Origin: Gari tellinella
Taxonomy: Eukaryota; Mollusca; Bivalvia; Cardiida; Psammobiidae
Assembly: GCA_922989275.2 (NCBI GenBank)
Contig: OV277857.1
Coordinates: forward strand, 6,200,001-6,264,000
Direction: 5' to 3'
Length of the DNA: 64,000 nucleotides
The notes below the pieces were generated by a model, which was not told the origin of the DNA, did no database searches, and saw nothing but the letters and a program-made list of their open reading frames with translations. Below are positions 42,531-53,750 of this stretch, piece after piece. How positions within the stretch are numbered: the stretch's first letter is position 1; every line of letters begins with the position of its first letter. The position numbers and the translations under genes are program-made.

Positions 42531-42750
42531 TCCTTTCCCCCATAGAAACGACTTTTTGAGCATTCAGTTTATTCCTCAGCTGAAGAAAATAGTTCCAATT
42601 TATACTGTCACAGATAAGAATCATAAGAAATAGTTTCTATATTCTAGCAGATAATAGCTTAAAGCAGGCTGAACATAAAGCACCTTCTGCTTTACTTTCA
42701 ACCTGCTTTAAGAAAACCCCAAAAATAGAAACAGGTTATGGAGTAATGGG
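42531..42750 (-). mobile_element. A2-subtype MITE, arm shortened
   Basis: CCTTTCCCCCATAGAAACG to GGAGTAATGGG, TTAA 42751-42754; palindrome left arm lacks AGTAAAGCAGAATG. Confidence 0.75.
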
Positions 42751-42754
42751 TTAA

Positions 42755-42803
42755 GTGATCAGCTCTCTCCAAAACTAGAAACAGACAATGGGATAAAGGG
42801 TTA
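42755..42803 (-). mobile_element. A left-end scrap
   Basis: CCAAAACTAGAAACAGACAATG then GGATAAAGGGTTAA. Confidence 0.6.
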
Positions 42804-43312
42804 AAGCCAACAAAACAATTCAGTAGGCAAAGAGTTTCTGGATCCAGTTTGCAAAATTCATTACAGGCCCAATAGTGTTGAAAGGGCAAACAAATTAACA
42901 TCATTCATCTGATCCTGGACAAACATGTAATTATGTCACACTTTTATGCAGACAAAAGTTTTATGGTGATGAATTGAAATATATTTGCATTACAGAGTCG
43001 GTCACCTAGACATCTTCGGCAATTATAATTGGCTTAAATATATCATTACGCCAACATGGGCCTGTGTTTTTGGTCGTGTAATTCATGTAGAAAGGCCAGG
43101 GCTGAGTGACACGCCAAGTTTGAAACAATCACAGCCTTGACAGCTATCTATCTTGTTTATAAAATCGCCTAAGAAATTGCTTCTTCATTATAATAAAAGA
43201 TGATGGTCGAATTGAATTTATCACTGCAAAAATAATGTACGGTATGTAGGCCATTGTTCGAGGCAGTATATCAAAAGGTTAAAAAACTTGTGAGCATGGA
43301 ATGCATCACAGG
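42804..43312. other. Non-repeat stretch, possible regulatory sequence
   Basis: Includes TTGACAGCTAT (Meis/TGIF-like, 43137) followed by TTGTTTATAAA (forkhead-like). Motif-level evidence only. Confidence 0.35.
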
Positions 43313-43321
43313 AGATCCTCC

Positions 43322-43536
43322 TGTAACCTGTTACGCCATAGATGTGCATTTTGACGCCTTTAATTTATTCCCCCACTAAAGAAAATAGTTAAGATTTATA
43401 CAGTCATGAATGTGCATCATAAAAATATTTCCTTTATTTTAGCAGCTTAATAGCTTAAAGCAGGCTGGAAGTAAAGCAGAATGCTCTTTATGCAACCAAC
43501 TGTCTTCAATACAGAAAACAAGTTATCGGGTAATTG
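43322..43536 (-). mobile_element. A-family MITE, one palindrome arm lost
   Basis: CTGTTACGCCATAGATG to ATCGGGTAATTGG; GTAAAGCAGAATGC is followed by TCTTTATGCAACC with no inverse arm. Confidence 0.72.
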
Positions 43537-43539
43537 GTA

Positions 43540-43612
43540 ATGCAGGATGAAAGTAATGCAGAAAGCTCCTAAAGGAGCTTTCTGCATTACTTTTATCCTG
43601 CATTAAACAGTC
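43540..43612 (+). repeat. E-family palindrome
   Basis: AATGCAGGATGAAAGTAATGC ... AGCTCCTAAAGGAGCT mirrored. Confidence 0.8.
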
Positions 43613-43787
43613 ACCTGTTTATTACATTCTGATTCGGTTTATCACTCATGGGAGGTTGGACAGTCAATTTAAAGTTCATCTATGACATACATGTTGAAAT
43701 GATACATGTATGACGGCCATTCAATATGCTGTGTTTAACGATTACGCATATGTAATGTTATGTAGGTCACGTTAACAAGAGTGGACA

Positions 43788-44009
43788 TAGGGCAACCATT
43801 TCACCACAAAAATGTCATCTGCTTTAAAGCTGTTGTCTGCTTTAAACCTGTCGTCTACATTTGCTTTTAAGTTTTAATTTAAAGTAGTTTTGACTGAAGA
43901 AGTTTTGATATAAGTGTCAACCGGTTTGGATCCTGATTAATCACTGTGAAGTAGATCCAGATCTAAGTCATTAGCAATGGTTTTGTTGTCGCCTTTGGCG
44001 ATAATAGGG
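43788..44009 (-). mobile_element. Degenerate H-like element
   Basis: GTCATCTGCTTTAAAGC ... GTTGTCTGCTT ... GTCGTCTACATT and CGGTTTGGATCCTGATTAAT; ends ATAGGGTTAA. Confidence 0.45.
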
Positions 44010-44700
44010 TTAAATTATTTACATGTACAGTAAAACATTGTGTTTCCATTCTTTCTTTTTTGAAGAAAAAATCTATTCCTGATTTTATTAGCTAATATAA
44101 TAGTTCAGATGATCAATATTCATAGTGGGTGTAGTTGTATATATATGAATACTCAACAGGAGAATGATTAAACACTAGAAAACAAGTTGATCTAGTGAGT
44201 ATTCATAACAGCGTGGGTTTTCGGCTGTGTTTACGTCAATCCAGCGCTGGTACGTAATCATGAAAGGTACCTATTGTGTAAGGTATGACCATGGCAAGTC
44301 ATAATAGCCACTAAATGTTGACAAGTACTAACAAAAAATTGGCCGGATATGTCTCGAATGACAAAACACGTCCTTGAAGAAGTCAACACCATAGATACCG
44401 GACACTGCACATGGTTTGCATCCAGACTGAAAGCGGTGTTGCGCTAGACGTAATTTAAAGCTTCATCTAAAGTCTGATTTATGTAATGAGGAGTAAATTT
44501 AAGTACAGCGGTAAGCAGTTTTTCAACGAATGTCCGTTTCAGATGGGGGGTTTCGTTTTGGAAGATTTAAATGATGATAAAAGGGTCGGGTCACCCTAGC
44601 CACTGAGCAGCTATTATTACAGGGGGGCTCCCCAAAGGACATCTCGAGTGTTGACGGCAAAGTATCGCTATTATGTCCACTTAGAAAGACAGCACTTCAT
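44010..44700. other. Non-repeat stretch
   Basis: Includes a 34-base sequence (44343-44376) repeated at 45079-45114. No exon seen. Confidence 0.4.
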
Positions 44701-44707
44701 TGTTTAA

Positions 44708-44960
44708 CCCATTACCCCATAGCTTGTTTCTAGTTTTTGAAGACATATACATATGACTTAACTTACAGCAGGTTGAAAGTAAAGCAGAATGCGCCTTAAG
44801 GCGCATTCTGCTTTACTTTCAGCCTGCTTTAAGATACCATCTGCTAGAATATAGAGAAATATATTTTGCAATACATATTCATAACTGTATTAATTGGAGC
44901 TATTTTCTTCAGTGGAGGTATAAATTAGAGGCATAAAAGGCATATTTATGGGGAAATGGG
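44708..44960 (+). mobile_element. A-family MITE
   Basis: TTAA 44704-44707 and 44961-44964; core GCAGAATGCGCCTTAAGGCGC. Confidence 0.9.
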
Positions 44961-45134
44961 TTAAGCTGTCACCTGTCGTAAACATAACCAAATCTTTTAG
45001 ACATTTCATTACCCGTCCTCAAGAAAGAAAGTAGATATATGTAAGACAATTCCTGTAAGTAAACACTGTAGACCCAGATCAGACAGCTCCGGATATGTCT
45101 CGAATGACAAAAACATGTCCTTGACAAAAACTAT

Positions 45135-45331
45135 TACTCTTACCATATGTGCCAAACAGCTTTGATCCAGATGAGAAGCCGCATAAAGCGATGTCTCATC
45201 AGGATCCAAACTGTTTGACACTCTGATCCTGTTTTAAAAAGAAATTTTGAAAATTCTATTTTTAAAACATGGCAGACAACAACTATTGGTGCATTGGTGT
45301 AGTCGAAAAATAAAACCCAGCATGCAAAGAG
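45135..45331 (-). mobile_element. C-family MITE, left end lost
   Basis: GCCAAACAGCTTTGATCCAG ... TTTAAAACATGGCAGAC ... CCAGCATGCAAAGAGTT. Confidence 0.8.
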
Positions 45332-45555
45332 TTACAGAGAGTTGACATAAGATTGACTGTATGACTTTCACTTTAGTGCTGACCATCTATAATCACAAGG
45401 AGATGGTGTCTGTAGGAAGTGGAGTTAGTATTATAATGAAGAGTTTCAAGAGGGGACAGCAGCTTCCTGTACATGCCTCTTCTCCATAATTGACTCTTCC
45501 TATTCTCTGTTAAGATCAGCCCAACTATATAATTATGTAGAGGGGATCCATCTAT
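45332..45555. other. Non-repeat stretch
   Basis: A 79-codon minus frame (45373-45612) is unrecognised and runs into an A scrap; probably chance. Confidence 0.4.
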
Positions 45556-45559
45556 TAAC

Positions 45560-45685
45560 CCATTATTGATAGCCTGTTTTCTAGTATATTTATGCAACCA
45601 TCTGTCTTCCATATTACAGAAAAATAAGCTATGAGTTTATAAAGTGTATTAAAGCATATTAAAAGTAAAGCAGAATGTGCTGGGA
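45560..45685 (-). mobile_element. A-family scraps
   Basis: CCCATTATTGATAGCCTG, GCATATTAAAAGTAAAGCAG and AATGTGC. Confidence 0.5.
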
Positions 45686-45807
45686 TAAACCTTACACTAA
45701 TATTCTAAATAATTAATAGATTTGATGTATCAACTCTTTAGGGGTTGAACAAATTGTCCCAAATTTTTCAATTTTTTCAAAACATTAGGCAAACAGTGCA
45801 GACCCTA

Positions 45808-45961
45808 ATAGTGCTCCAGATAGGAAGCTCAGGTGTCATTATTCATTAGAATCGTCTCAAAGAGACGATTCTAATAAGTAGTGACACCATAGGATTTGGT
45901 GATGAAATGAGTGAGAAAATGTTGCATTTTATCAGTTTACTCCCTCTTATCTTCAGCTCTT
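45808..45961 (-). mobile_element. D-family MITE, worn
   Basis: TGCTCCAGATAGGAAG; centre CATTAGAATCGTCTCAAAG with inverse; CTTATCTTCAGCTCT. Confidence 0.75.
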
Positions 45962-45967
45962 TATAAT

Positions 45968-46160
45968 CAGGGCTCCAGATAAGAGGTAGTTTTTTCAACA
46001 AATCCAACATTTTCTCACTCTTTTTAGCACCAAATCCTATGGTGTTACTACTCATTAGAATCGTCTCGAAGAGACGATTCTAATGAGTAGTGACACCATA
46101 GGGTTTAATTCAGAAATAAAGATTTTAGTTTTTGAAAAACTACCCTTATCTGGTGCTCTG
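45968..46160 (+). mobile_element. D-family MITE (193 bp), adjacent to an inverted copy
   Basis: CAGGGCTCCAGATAAGAGG to TTATCTGGTGCTCTG; near-identical to 13627 and 47719. Confidence 0.9.
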
Positions 46161-46413
46161 ATAATGATTGAAAAACTATAGTACTCGTTTCCCGCAAAGT
46201 AAGGGTTAAAATGTGCATTTGTTTGAGTCAATAGCGGAAGCACTTGGACACAAGGCCATGCTCAGGTTGTTCACAGACCTTATATTGTATGTATTGAGTT
46301 TACTTCTCGGAAAGTTTTCCTAACTACTTGACCTGCCACTGGATTATGTCCTTGAAACAAAGCGTTATAATTACCAAGATTCTGCTGGTCGGTCAGCTGA
46401 CTTAGACCTTTAA

Positions 46414-46656
46414 CTCTTTGAACCCTAGTCCCGCATATAGGCGTGCTTTTCAAACAGTGTACATGTGAATAGTTCACATGTCCTATGCAAACAGTGAAGA
46501 CCCAGATCAGAGGGCTCCGAAAGGAGCCCTCTGATCAGGGTCTTCACTGTTTGTCACAATGCCAAACATTGACAAAAACAACCATTAAAAGTCAGAAATG
46601 GACTAGACTAAAATGGAAACTGGAATTGACCATTTAAAGTATCAGGGAGGAAAGAG
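46414..46656 (+). mobile_element. B-family MITE (243 bp)
   Basis: TTAA 46410-46413 and 46657-46660; GATCAGAGGGCTCCGAAAGG centre. Confidence 0.92.
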
Positions 46657-46660
46657 TTAA

Positions 46661-46860
46661 ATCCTAAGTCACTGATATATGCATCCTTTGCAAACAGTGT
46701 ACCTATGAAGAGTACACTAAAGTCTTGTTCTATATGCAAACAGTGAAGACCCTGATTTTAACTCTTTTAATGTATTCCTCCAATGAAGAAAATAATTCTA
46801 TTTAAAACTGTCATGAATTTGCACCAGAAGAAATATTTCTTATATTCTATAAGATAGTGA
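46661..46860 (+). mobile_element. B2 left-half scrap followed by an A fragment
   Basis: GCATCCTTTGCAAACAGTG ... GTGAAGACCCTGA, then CTTTTAATGTATTCCTCC and TCATGAATTTGCACC. Confidence 0.6.
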
Positions 46861-47214
46861 CTGTGTGGTTACTAACAGACAGGAACTAACAAAGGAGCTG
46901 AACTTAAGCAGAATGCTCCTTAATAGTACATACATTATCTGTGAAGTCAATACACAGATATACTTCCATTCAGACATCTCACATGGGACCTTCAAAATCA
47001 ACAACAGACCAATAAACAACATTATTTCTGTAAAAGGCCTCATTTTAACCCTTTATTATAAAACTCATGTCATAGCTGACCACCAGCTGGTTGTTAAACT
47101 ATATCATTTATGCATTAAGCCCATTACTCCATAAATATGTCACATTGCACCTTAATACTCCTCGCTTTAAAGGCGTTTCTGTTGGAGAGGGGGGTGTGGG
47201 GGTGTTGGATTAAG
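46861..47214. other. Unassigned stretch with A scraps
   Basis: Overlapping frames on both strands (46840-47043, 46865-47134) are not recognised. GCCCATTACTCCATAAATATG at 47,119 is an A end; a G-rich run lies at 47,190-47,203. Confidence 0.4.
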
Positions 47215-47349
47215 GTCTGACTTTAAGTTACCACCTGCTATAGGATATGGAAACTACACTACTTCTTATGGTGCATATTCTTGACTGTATAAAGTTGAAC
47301 TATTTTCTTCAGTGGAGTAAAAAGGTAAATTCATGAGGAAATGGGATAA
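47215..47349 (+). mobile_element. A-family right half
   Basis: CTTTAAGTTACCACCTGC to GAGGAAATGGG. Confidence 0.7.
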
Positions 47350-47718
47350 TCTTAGAGAGCCAGCATTGCTTGATAATAGTCTCAGCATGAGTGACCAGCA
47401 GCGTAATTCACCACATTCCATTAAACCAAGCAATTAAAATAGACAATCTTCCATCAATATACATCCAATGGTTCAATTTCACGTCTTACTGAAAGTTCCA
47501 AATCTATTTTAAATCTAACTAGCACCAAAGCCTTTTGACCTCGTATGAATCTTAATCATTGTTGCTATAAAATCCAATTTATCATCATTACTAAATAGCT
47601 GGGGGAAAGAGCCGTAACAAAGAGTAGTGCGATCTTGTCCAAGAATCCACGTATCCCATACATCCAATTCTTTTACCCTATTGACTAATAATTACAACCT
47701 TGATAGTGTTAACCGGGC
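47350..47718. other. Non-repeat stretch
   Basis: CCATTAAACCAAGCAATTAAA (about 47,418) is homeodomain-like; no exon. Confidence 0.4.
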
Positions 47719-47911
47719 CAGGGCTCCAGATAAGAGGTAGTTATTTCAACAAATCCAACATTTTCTCACTTGTTTTAGCACTAAAACCTATGGTGTTACT
47801 ACTCATTAGAATCGTCTTGAAGAGACGATTCTAATGAGTAGTGACACCATAGGGTTTAATTTAGAAATAAAGATTTTAGTTTTTGAAAAACTACCCTTAT
47901 CTGGTGCTCTG
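47719..47911 (+). mobile_element. D-family MITE (193 bp)
   Basis: CAGGGCTCCAGATAAGAGG to TTATCTGGTGCTCTG, core with one base change (CGTCTTGAAGAGACG). Confidence 0.9.
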
Positions 47912-49435
47912 GAACTTAAACCTTCAATCACACCAGTAACACACATAGTGCAACCGCGTTTTTTGTTCCCTACGCTGTGACTTGCAATGAATTACTTTCG
48001 AATTTCCCCTCAAAGCAAATCAATAGTTTATTGTTTCATTTATATCTTAAATTTCAGTCCTTCAGCCTCAAATAACCCCTACCCCGGGTCATGTATACTT
48101 TCACCCTGGCCTAGCACCATGGGAACCCCCAGTTATCTAGTGGACCCCTTAATTATCCTTTGTCCCCGTTTCCAAGCCCAGCTCGGTTACATCACCCATG
48201 GTAAAATAGGTTTGATAGCTTTTGTGAAGTGGAGCCCACACCCCTTTGCTTGATGACTTTCAATTTCATAAAAAAGCTATCTTCTCTATTGTCCGAGATG
48301 ACAAAAGCATACATTTCAGCCAAACCAAGGGCAGATCTACTATCTAACCAACTTCCCCGCAAACTTTATTACCCTACTACTCAACAGATATGCATTTTCA
48401 TGCATTCTATTTATTCCACCACTGAATCAAACCAATTCCAATTAATAGTCATGAATATCTAGTTTAAGAAATATTTTATTAGTATTACTATTAAAATTTA
48501 TGAGACTGCTGCTGTAAATATGTTCATGAACCCCAATTATGTGTCCAGACATATTTTCCAATATATTATTAAAATTTCTTCATTATGAACATTGTCATAA
48601 AAAGACAGGATTTTTGACAATGCAATATCAGCCCTTTCTCTGCTTAACTATCAATTAAAGAGCAAATCAGCTTTTTCTCTGCTTATCTATCAAAGAGCTC
48701 TATAACCTATAATGAGAACCATATCTTTACTAACAGTTGCGCTCATCCTAATCTTTAAGCCGCACTCCTTGTGGCCCCACCCCTTGCAATCAAGGATCTG
48801 CTCCTGCAAATCAATTTTTTTTTATAAAAATTACTAAGACCTGCCAGGCTCTGTACCCAAAGGCTATCCCCATCACTGGTTGAATTTTAGTTACATCATG
48901 ATAAGATTTCTATTGTCATTATCCAAAGCCCCATGGCCGATCGTATTTTTCCTCAATTGAGTCCCTTCAGATAGGTCCTAAGTGAGTATGTTTTGGGTGA
49001 TTTACTCTCTATTGTTCGGCCACGGCAGCTGTAGTGGTGAAGTAACAAACGGCTTCTTACCGGTCTATCACACAACCGAGCTCCTTGAGGATTTAAAAAT
49101 ATTTTTTAACGAGAGTGGTCATACAAGAAGATATCTGATTTAGGGCCAAGATCACGCCTGATTGGACAACTTCAACAAAAGCTCTGCATGATCTTAGCGA
49201 CTTCTACCCTAAACCCAATAATTCAAAAGAACTTTGTGTTTAAAAGTGAAGGGGGGACCTTGACATATTAAAGTGGCTTGACTGATCGCGGCCAGGCCTT
49301 GTAAAAAACGTTCATTTCATCTGTCCAGCATCTGTACTATTGACATCACAAGTCGCATCATTCCCCTGGAGAGTTGTGTAATCACTTTTGTGACACTTAA
49401 CAGTAACCCCAATCTCCAACAGCATGACCATCTAA
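47912..49435. other. 1.5-kb mostly non-repeat stretch, the longest in the window
   Basis: Frames at 47987-48253 and 48229-48462 are unrecognised. An A scrap (TATGCATTTTCATGCATTC ... TAGTCATGAATATCTAG) lies at about 48,388-48,480. No exon with splice signals was convincing. Confidence 0.4.
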
Positions 49436-49678
49436 CCCAGTATTCCATAAATACGCCTCTTTACGCCTTTAATTCATTCCTTCATTGAAGAAAATAGTCC
49501 TTTTTAATAGTCGTGAATATGTACCCAAAAATATATATTATCTATATCATAGCAGATGGTAGCTTAAAGCAGGTTGAAAGTAAAGCAGAATGCGCCTTTA
49601 GGCGCATTCTGCTTTACTTTCAACCTGCTTTAAGTATTCACCTGCTTCAAAACTAGAAATATGCTATGCAATAATGCG
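49436..49678 (-). mobile_element. A-family MITE (243 bp)
   Basis: CCCAGTATTCCATAAATACG to GCAATAATGCG, TTAA 49679-49682; core GCAGAATGCGCCTTTAGGCGC. Confidence 0.85.
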
Positions 49679-49684
49679 TTAAAA

Positions 49685-50012
49685 TGGACTCCTGTTTGCT
49701 TTAATCCTGCTTTAAACACCATCTGCTTTAAAAACTAATTTGAGTTTGACTGTACATAACCCGACAGAGAATTGCGTAGCCAGTGCAGTGACATTATACA
49801 CCGAGTGTGTTCGACCATTGTCTCAGCGGCAATTGTCCCCCTAATTATGTATCCGTTAAAGACACTGCAGCTATTGTTTACCATTGTAACACTCAAGGGC
49901 CAATTTTATGTCCAGCCTGATGTAGTCCACCAACTTTGTTCGGTGTTGTGAATGTAGCCAAAAATTTCTTTTATAACTCAACACTCGCTTTCATCAAAGG
50001 TCTAAACAACGC
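49685..50012. other. E scrap then non-repeat sequence
   Basis: TTTAATCCTGCTTTAAACACC at 49,701 is E-like; the rest unassigned. Confidence 0.4.
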
Positions 50013-50016
50013 TTAA

Positions 50017-50266
50017 CCCTTTACCTCACTGAAAATAGAAGACTATTTAAAGCAGGTTGAAAGTAAAGCAGAATGCGCCTTAAGGCGCATTCTGCTTTAC
50101 TTTCAGTCTGCTTTAAACTACAATTTGCTTGGATATAGATATAGGATTGATTTTTTAGTTTAAACATATTTTTTATGATGCATATTCATATGTTTAAAGA
50201 GGAACTACCTTCTTAAGTGGTTGAATAAATTAAAGGCATAAAAAGGCATATTCATGTAATAAAGGG
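50017..50266 (+). mobile_element. A-family MITE
   Basis: TTAA 50013-50016; CCCTTTACCTCACTG to ATAAAGGG; core GCAGAATGCGCCTTAAGGCGC. Confidence 0.85.
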
Positions 50267-50269
50267 TTG

Positions 50270-50890
50270 AAGTTGGTTTAAGATCTTTGACTTGGGTCTT
50301 TGTGCAGACTCGACTCAATAAATGCAGAGTTGAGCGACCCGTCCAAACAGTTGTCAAATAACAGACAAAATATAAAAGGCACGGGCTTTCTGTTGCATCC
50401 AAAGACACTATAATTTATTCATAACCCGGGTTGTGATTTTATATTACACAATATGATATTCCCCGTAACATCGGCTATTTAGTAGGGGGACACTGAATTC
50501 TTTGGCTATTATAAAACTGAAATTAAATTTGAATCTTTATTATGCATAAACGGACTGAACCCGACCCATTATGGACTTTTTAGCGAAAACAGAGCAAGAA
50601 TTGAAGCCATCTTAATCAATGGGGCACAATATTAAAGTCAAGTCATTTTGCAATAATAAAATTTCTTAAACCTTTAACTCGCAAAGTCTGATTTTAATTG
50701 TGTTCACTAAAAGTTTAGATCCAAATCAGAATTTAATTCAGCACCTGTTAGGATTCAAAAATTTTAACTCTCTTTATAATTTTTTTTTTTTTTTCAATCA
50801 AAAATGCACAAAATAAAGTTATAATTCAGAAATAAAAACGACTGACAACAAATTTGAAACTTTTTTTTTTTTTACAAAAGTTTAAGCTTT
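50270..50890. other. Non-repeat AT-rich stretch
   Basis: Long T runs near 50,780 and 50,861; nothing else supported. Confidence 0.4.
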
Positions 50891-51120
50891 TAACCCTTAA
50901 AATATTTCCCTTAAAGAAGCGCATCAGAGCAACCTTTATTCAAGTGCATAAATATTTGAGGATGCCTTTACTAACAAAAAGTTTTAAGGGAGGTAACAGC
51001 TTAAAGCAGGATAAAAGTGATGCAGAAAGCTCCTAAAGGAGCTTTCTGCTTCACTTTCATCCTGCTTTAAGCAGACTACTGCCTAATAAAGCTTAAACGC
51101 TGGTTGCTATGGGAAGGGGT
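50891..51120 (+). mobile_element. E-type element with palindrome
   Basis: AACCCTTAAAATATTTCCC and GGGAAGGGG-type ends; palindrome 50997-51071 (AGCTTAAAGCAGGATAAAAG ... ) around AGCTCCTAAAGGAGCT. Confidence 0.65.
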
Positions 51121-51283
51121 GAACAGATGTTATATATTACAATAATGTAGTTCTCACAGATACACTATAATTTGTTCAAAATTAAAACAAAAGGGTCAGG
51201 CTCATTCTATATTGACCCAATTGACTACATCTGTTATAGTACTTGTGTAGCTACAGTCAAACGTGGCCATTAAACAAGTTTAA

Positions 51284-51513
51284 CCCATTACCCTATAAAT
51301 AGGCCATTTTACACTTTAAATTTATTTCTCCAGTTAGAAAAATAGTTCCAATTTATGCAGTTATCAATATGAATGATAACAACTACTGCAGAGGGTACTA
51401 GCTTAAAGCAGGCGGAAAGTAAAGTAGAATGTGTCTTAATTCTGCTTTACTTTCGACCTGCTTTCAGTGGTCACCTAATTTTCAAAGCTAGAAACAGGCT
51501 ATTGGGTAATTGA
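51284..51513 (-). mobile_element. A-family MITE
   Basis: TTAA 51280-51283 and 51514-51517; palindrome centre shortened (GTGTCTTAATTCTGC). Confidence 0.78.
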
Positions 51514-51527
51514 TTAATAGACAGGTG

Positions 51528-51626
51528 GCAGCTTAATGTACAACATAAGTTATGCAGAAAGCTCCATTATGAGCTTTCTGCAGAAAGTTCATATTGGAGA
51601 TTTCTGCATTACAAGCATTAAGCAGG
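51528..51626 (+). repeat. E palindrome with duplicated tip
   Basis: ATGCAGAAAGCTCCATTATG, AGCTTTCTGCAGAAAGTTC and ATTGGAGATTTCTGCATTAC: two nested hairpin tips. Confidence 0.65.
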
Positions 51627-51629
51627 CAC

Positions 51630-51968
51630 CTTTCATATGCATCTTCTAAAGTCTTTATTACGTATAAATAATGAGCGTTAATGCAAGTTTGACTAAATAC
51701 AATGTTATAATTTACTGAGAAAAGTCCCCATAATTCACAGCTTAGAATTGAATAAAAAGAGTTATTTTTACACATGAAACTCTATTTTACAAGGGGATGG
51801 CAATATATTATTGTACCAACTGGATACAAAATCTTAATTTCAGAACTTGCATCTTATAAGGCATAAATAAATCATCAAGGTGACTTATTTTTGCATTTTC
51901 ATTTCAAGAAAACCAAAACTTTAATTCTCAGGCAGATTGATTCATCAGATACAGCATTATATATATAG
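51630..51968. other. Non-repeat stretch
   Basis: No supported feature. Confidence 0.4.
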
Positions 51969-51969
51969 T

Positions 51970-52217
51970 CCAGGGGCCCGTTTCATAAAACTTCTTACGA
52001 CAAATGTTGTCGTAAGTCAAAACTTTAAAATTCATTTGATCTGTGATTTCTATATCTAATCCTGTCTTGTGACATCTTTTTGGAATCGTCTTTTCAAGAC
52101 GATTCCAAAAAGATGTCACAAGACAGGATTAGATGGAGAAATACATGATAATTGATACTTTTATAATCTGACTTACGACAACATTTGTCGTAAGAAGTTT
52201 TATGAAACGGGCCCCTG
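51970..52217 (+). mobile_element. G-family MITE (248 bp) with a 38-bp-arm palindrome
   Basis: CAGGGGCCCGTTTCATAAAA and inverted TTTATGAAACGGGCCCCTG. Between about 52,054 and 52,132, TCTAATCCTGTCTTGTGACA ... GGAATCGTCTT is followed after 3 bases by its exact inverse. Confidence 0.9.
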
Positions 52218-52240
52218 ATACTAAAGAGTTGTTTACTTAA

Positions 52241-52483
52241 CCCTTTGAACCCTAGTCCCGCATATAGGCGTCCTTTTCAAACAGTGCACATGTGAATAGT
52301 ACACATGTCCTATGCAAACAGTGAAGACCCAGATCAGAGGGCTCCGAAAGGAGCCCTCTGATCAGGGTCTTCACTGTTTGTCACAATGCTAAACATTGAC
52401 AAAAACGACCCTTAAACGTCAGAAATGGACTAGACTTAGATGGAAACTGGTATTGTCCATTTAAAGTTTTAGGGAGGAAAGAG
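52241..52483 (+). mobile_element. B-family MITE (243 bp)
   Basis: TTAA 52237-52240 and 52484-52487; CCCTTTGAACCCTAGTCCCGC to TAGGGAGGAAAGAG. Confidence 0.92.
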
Positions 52484-52487
52484 TTAA

Positions 52488-52600
52488 CCCTTTCATTCAA
52501 TTTGAAGTCTTGTCCATTTTTGGCTTTTCAGTTGCTTTTCATCAATTTATTGCAATATGACAAATAGTGCAGACCCTGATCATAGGGCTTCTGAAGAAAC
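52488..52600 (-). mobile_element. B-family scrap, truncated at the palindrome
   Basis: CCCTTTCATTCAATTTGAAG ... AATAGTGCAGACCCTGATC. Confidence 0.55.
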
Positions 52601-52765
52601 ACATTGTTGTGACAATTAACTCATAACTCATCCAAGAAAACCATTTTTTATTAGAATGAGTAGTCACAATAATTTCAGAGGCTATTACAGCTAGTTTACT
52701 TAACATCTGGATCTACACTGCTTTCAAATTACATCTGTTTCACAAAGTATATGATGTCGTATTAG

Positions 52766-53166
52766 CTAGAGTTCCAGATATGTAAATCAATTTGATTCAA
52801 TTTTTTTTTTATGTGTCTGCACCTAATGCTATGTTGTCACTACTCATTAGAATCATCGCAAAGCGACAATTCTAATAGAGTAGTCACATCATAAAGTTTG
52901 ATGGAGGCATACTTACAGATTTTAGTTTTTGTAATATAGTAATGTAAAACCTCTCTATTACGACCACTAAATTGAGCTAATTATTATGTGTTTACCAAAG
53001 GTGACTTAAAGCAAGGTGATAGTAAAACAGAAAGCTCCTTCAGGAGCTTTCTGTTTTACTTTCATCTTGCTTTCAGCTATCACCTTCTTTTATACAAAAA
53101 ATTAGCCTTCATTTAAAAGGTCGTAATAGAGAGGTTTTACATTTACTCATCTTTTCTGGAGCTCTG
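52766..53166 (+). mobile_element. D-family MITE with nested E element; 8-bp target duplication
   Basis: CGTATTAG (52758-52765) and CGTACTAG (53167-53174) flank CTAGAGTTCCAGATATG ... TCTTTTCTGGAGCTCTG. Core CATTAGAATCATCGCAAAG. Confidence 0.82.
52941..53143 (+). mobile_element. E element with its own terminal inverted repeats, nested in D
   Basis: AATGTAAAACCTCTCTATTA (25-bp TIR with CGACC) and its inverse enclose the GCAGAAAGCTCC... palindrome: an E core in a complete transposon frame. Confidence 0.85.
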
Positions 53167-53174
53167 CGTACTAG

Positions 53175-53745
53175 TAAAACATGAAGCTAATGCTGTGGAC
53201 TCTTTCCTCAATCAATTCTCCTCTCAACCCCGAAAGAAGTCCCAGCCTTTCTTCTTGCGTCAAGCCGTCTGATTAGCACTATTGTCCTGAGTAGATATGC
53301 GAAATTCAAGTCATGGATTTGTCTGACGAATGTAAACTTTCCCCACACTGATTTCTAGACAAACTCGTCCATCTTTCAATTATGGCCCAGAATCTCCAGT
53401 ATGGATTCTAAAGAATACTTCCGTTTCTGATACTGATAGATTCGGAGAAACCATGATTTAGTTTTCTTTCCACTGACTAGGCCAAATTAGTGACTTAGTG
53501 AAAACCAACAACAAAATGACATTGGTAGGTAGCGTGAAATCACCGCATTGAAGATGGCATCTGCTTTTGATACGCTCTCTGCAAATTAACTACCGAATAG
53601 AGGATAATTTCTGTGGAGCTAAAGTTTCCCAATTTTGTGCCAAGAAAAAAGACGACAGGACTAATTTTTTTAACTTTTTTTGTTACACTCAAACTTTGTT
53701 AAGCAGCAATTTAATAGAATATCAGTTGACAATCACTAAGACAGT
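53175..53745. other. Non-repeat stretch
   Basis: Frame 53567-53812 runs into an E palindrome and is unrecognised. No exon. Confidence 0.4.
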
Positions 53746-53750
53746 TGGCG

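Noticed and set aside
45373..45612. 79-codon minus-strand frame as an exon
   Set aside because: Unrecognised, and its start lies in an A-family scrap.
47987..48462. 88- and 77-codon frames as exons
   Set aside because: Low-information translation, no convincing splice sites, partly overlapping an A-family scrap.
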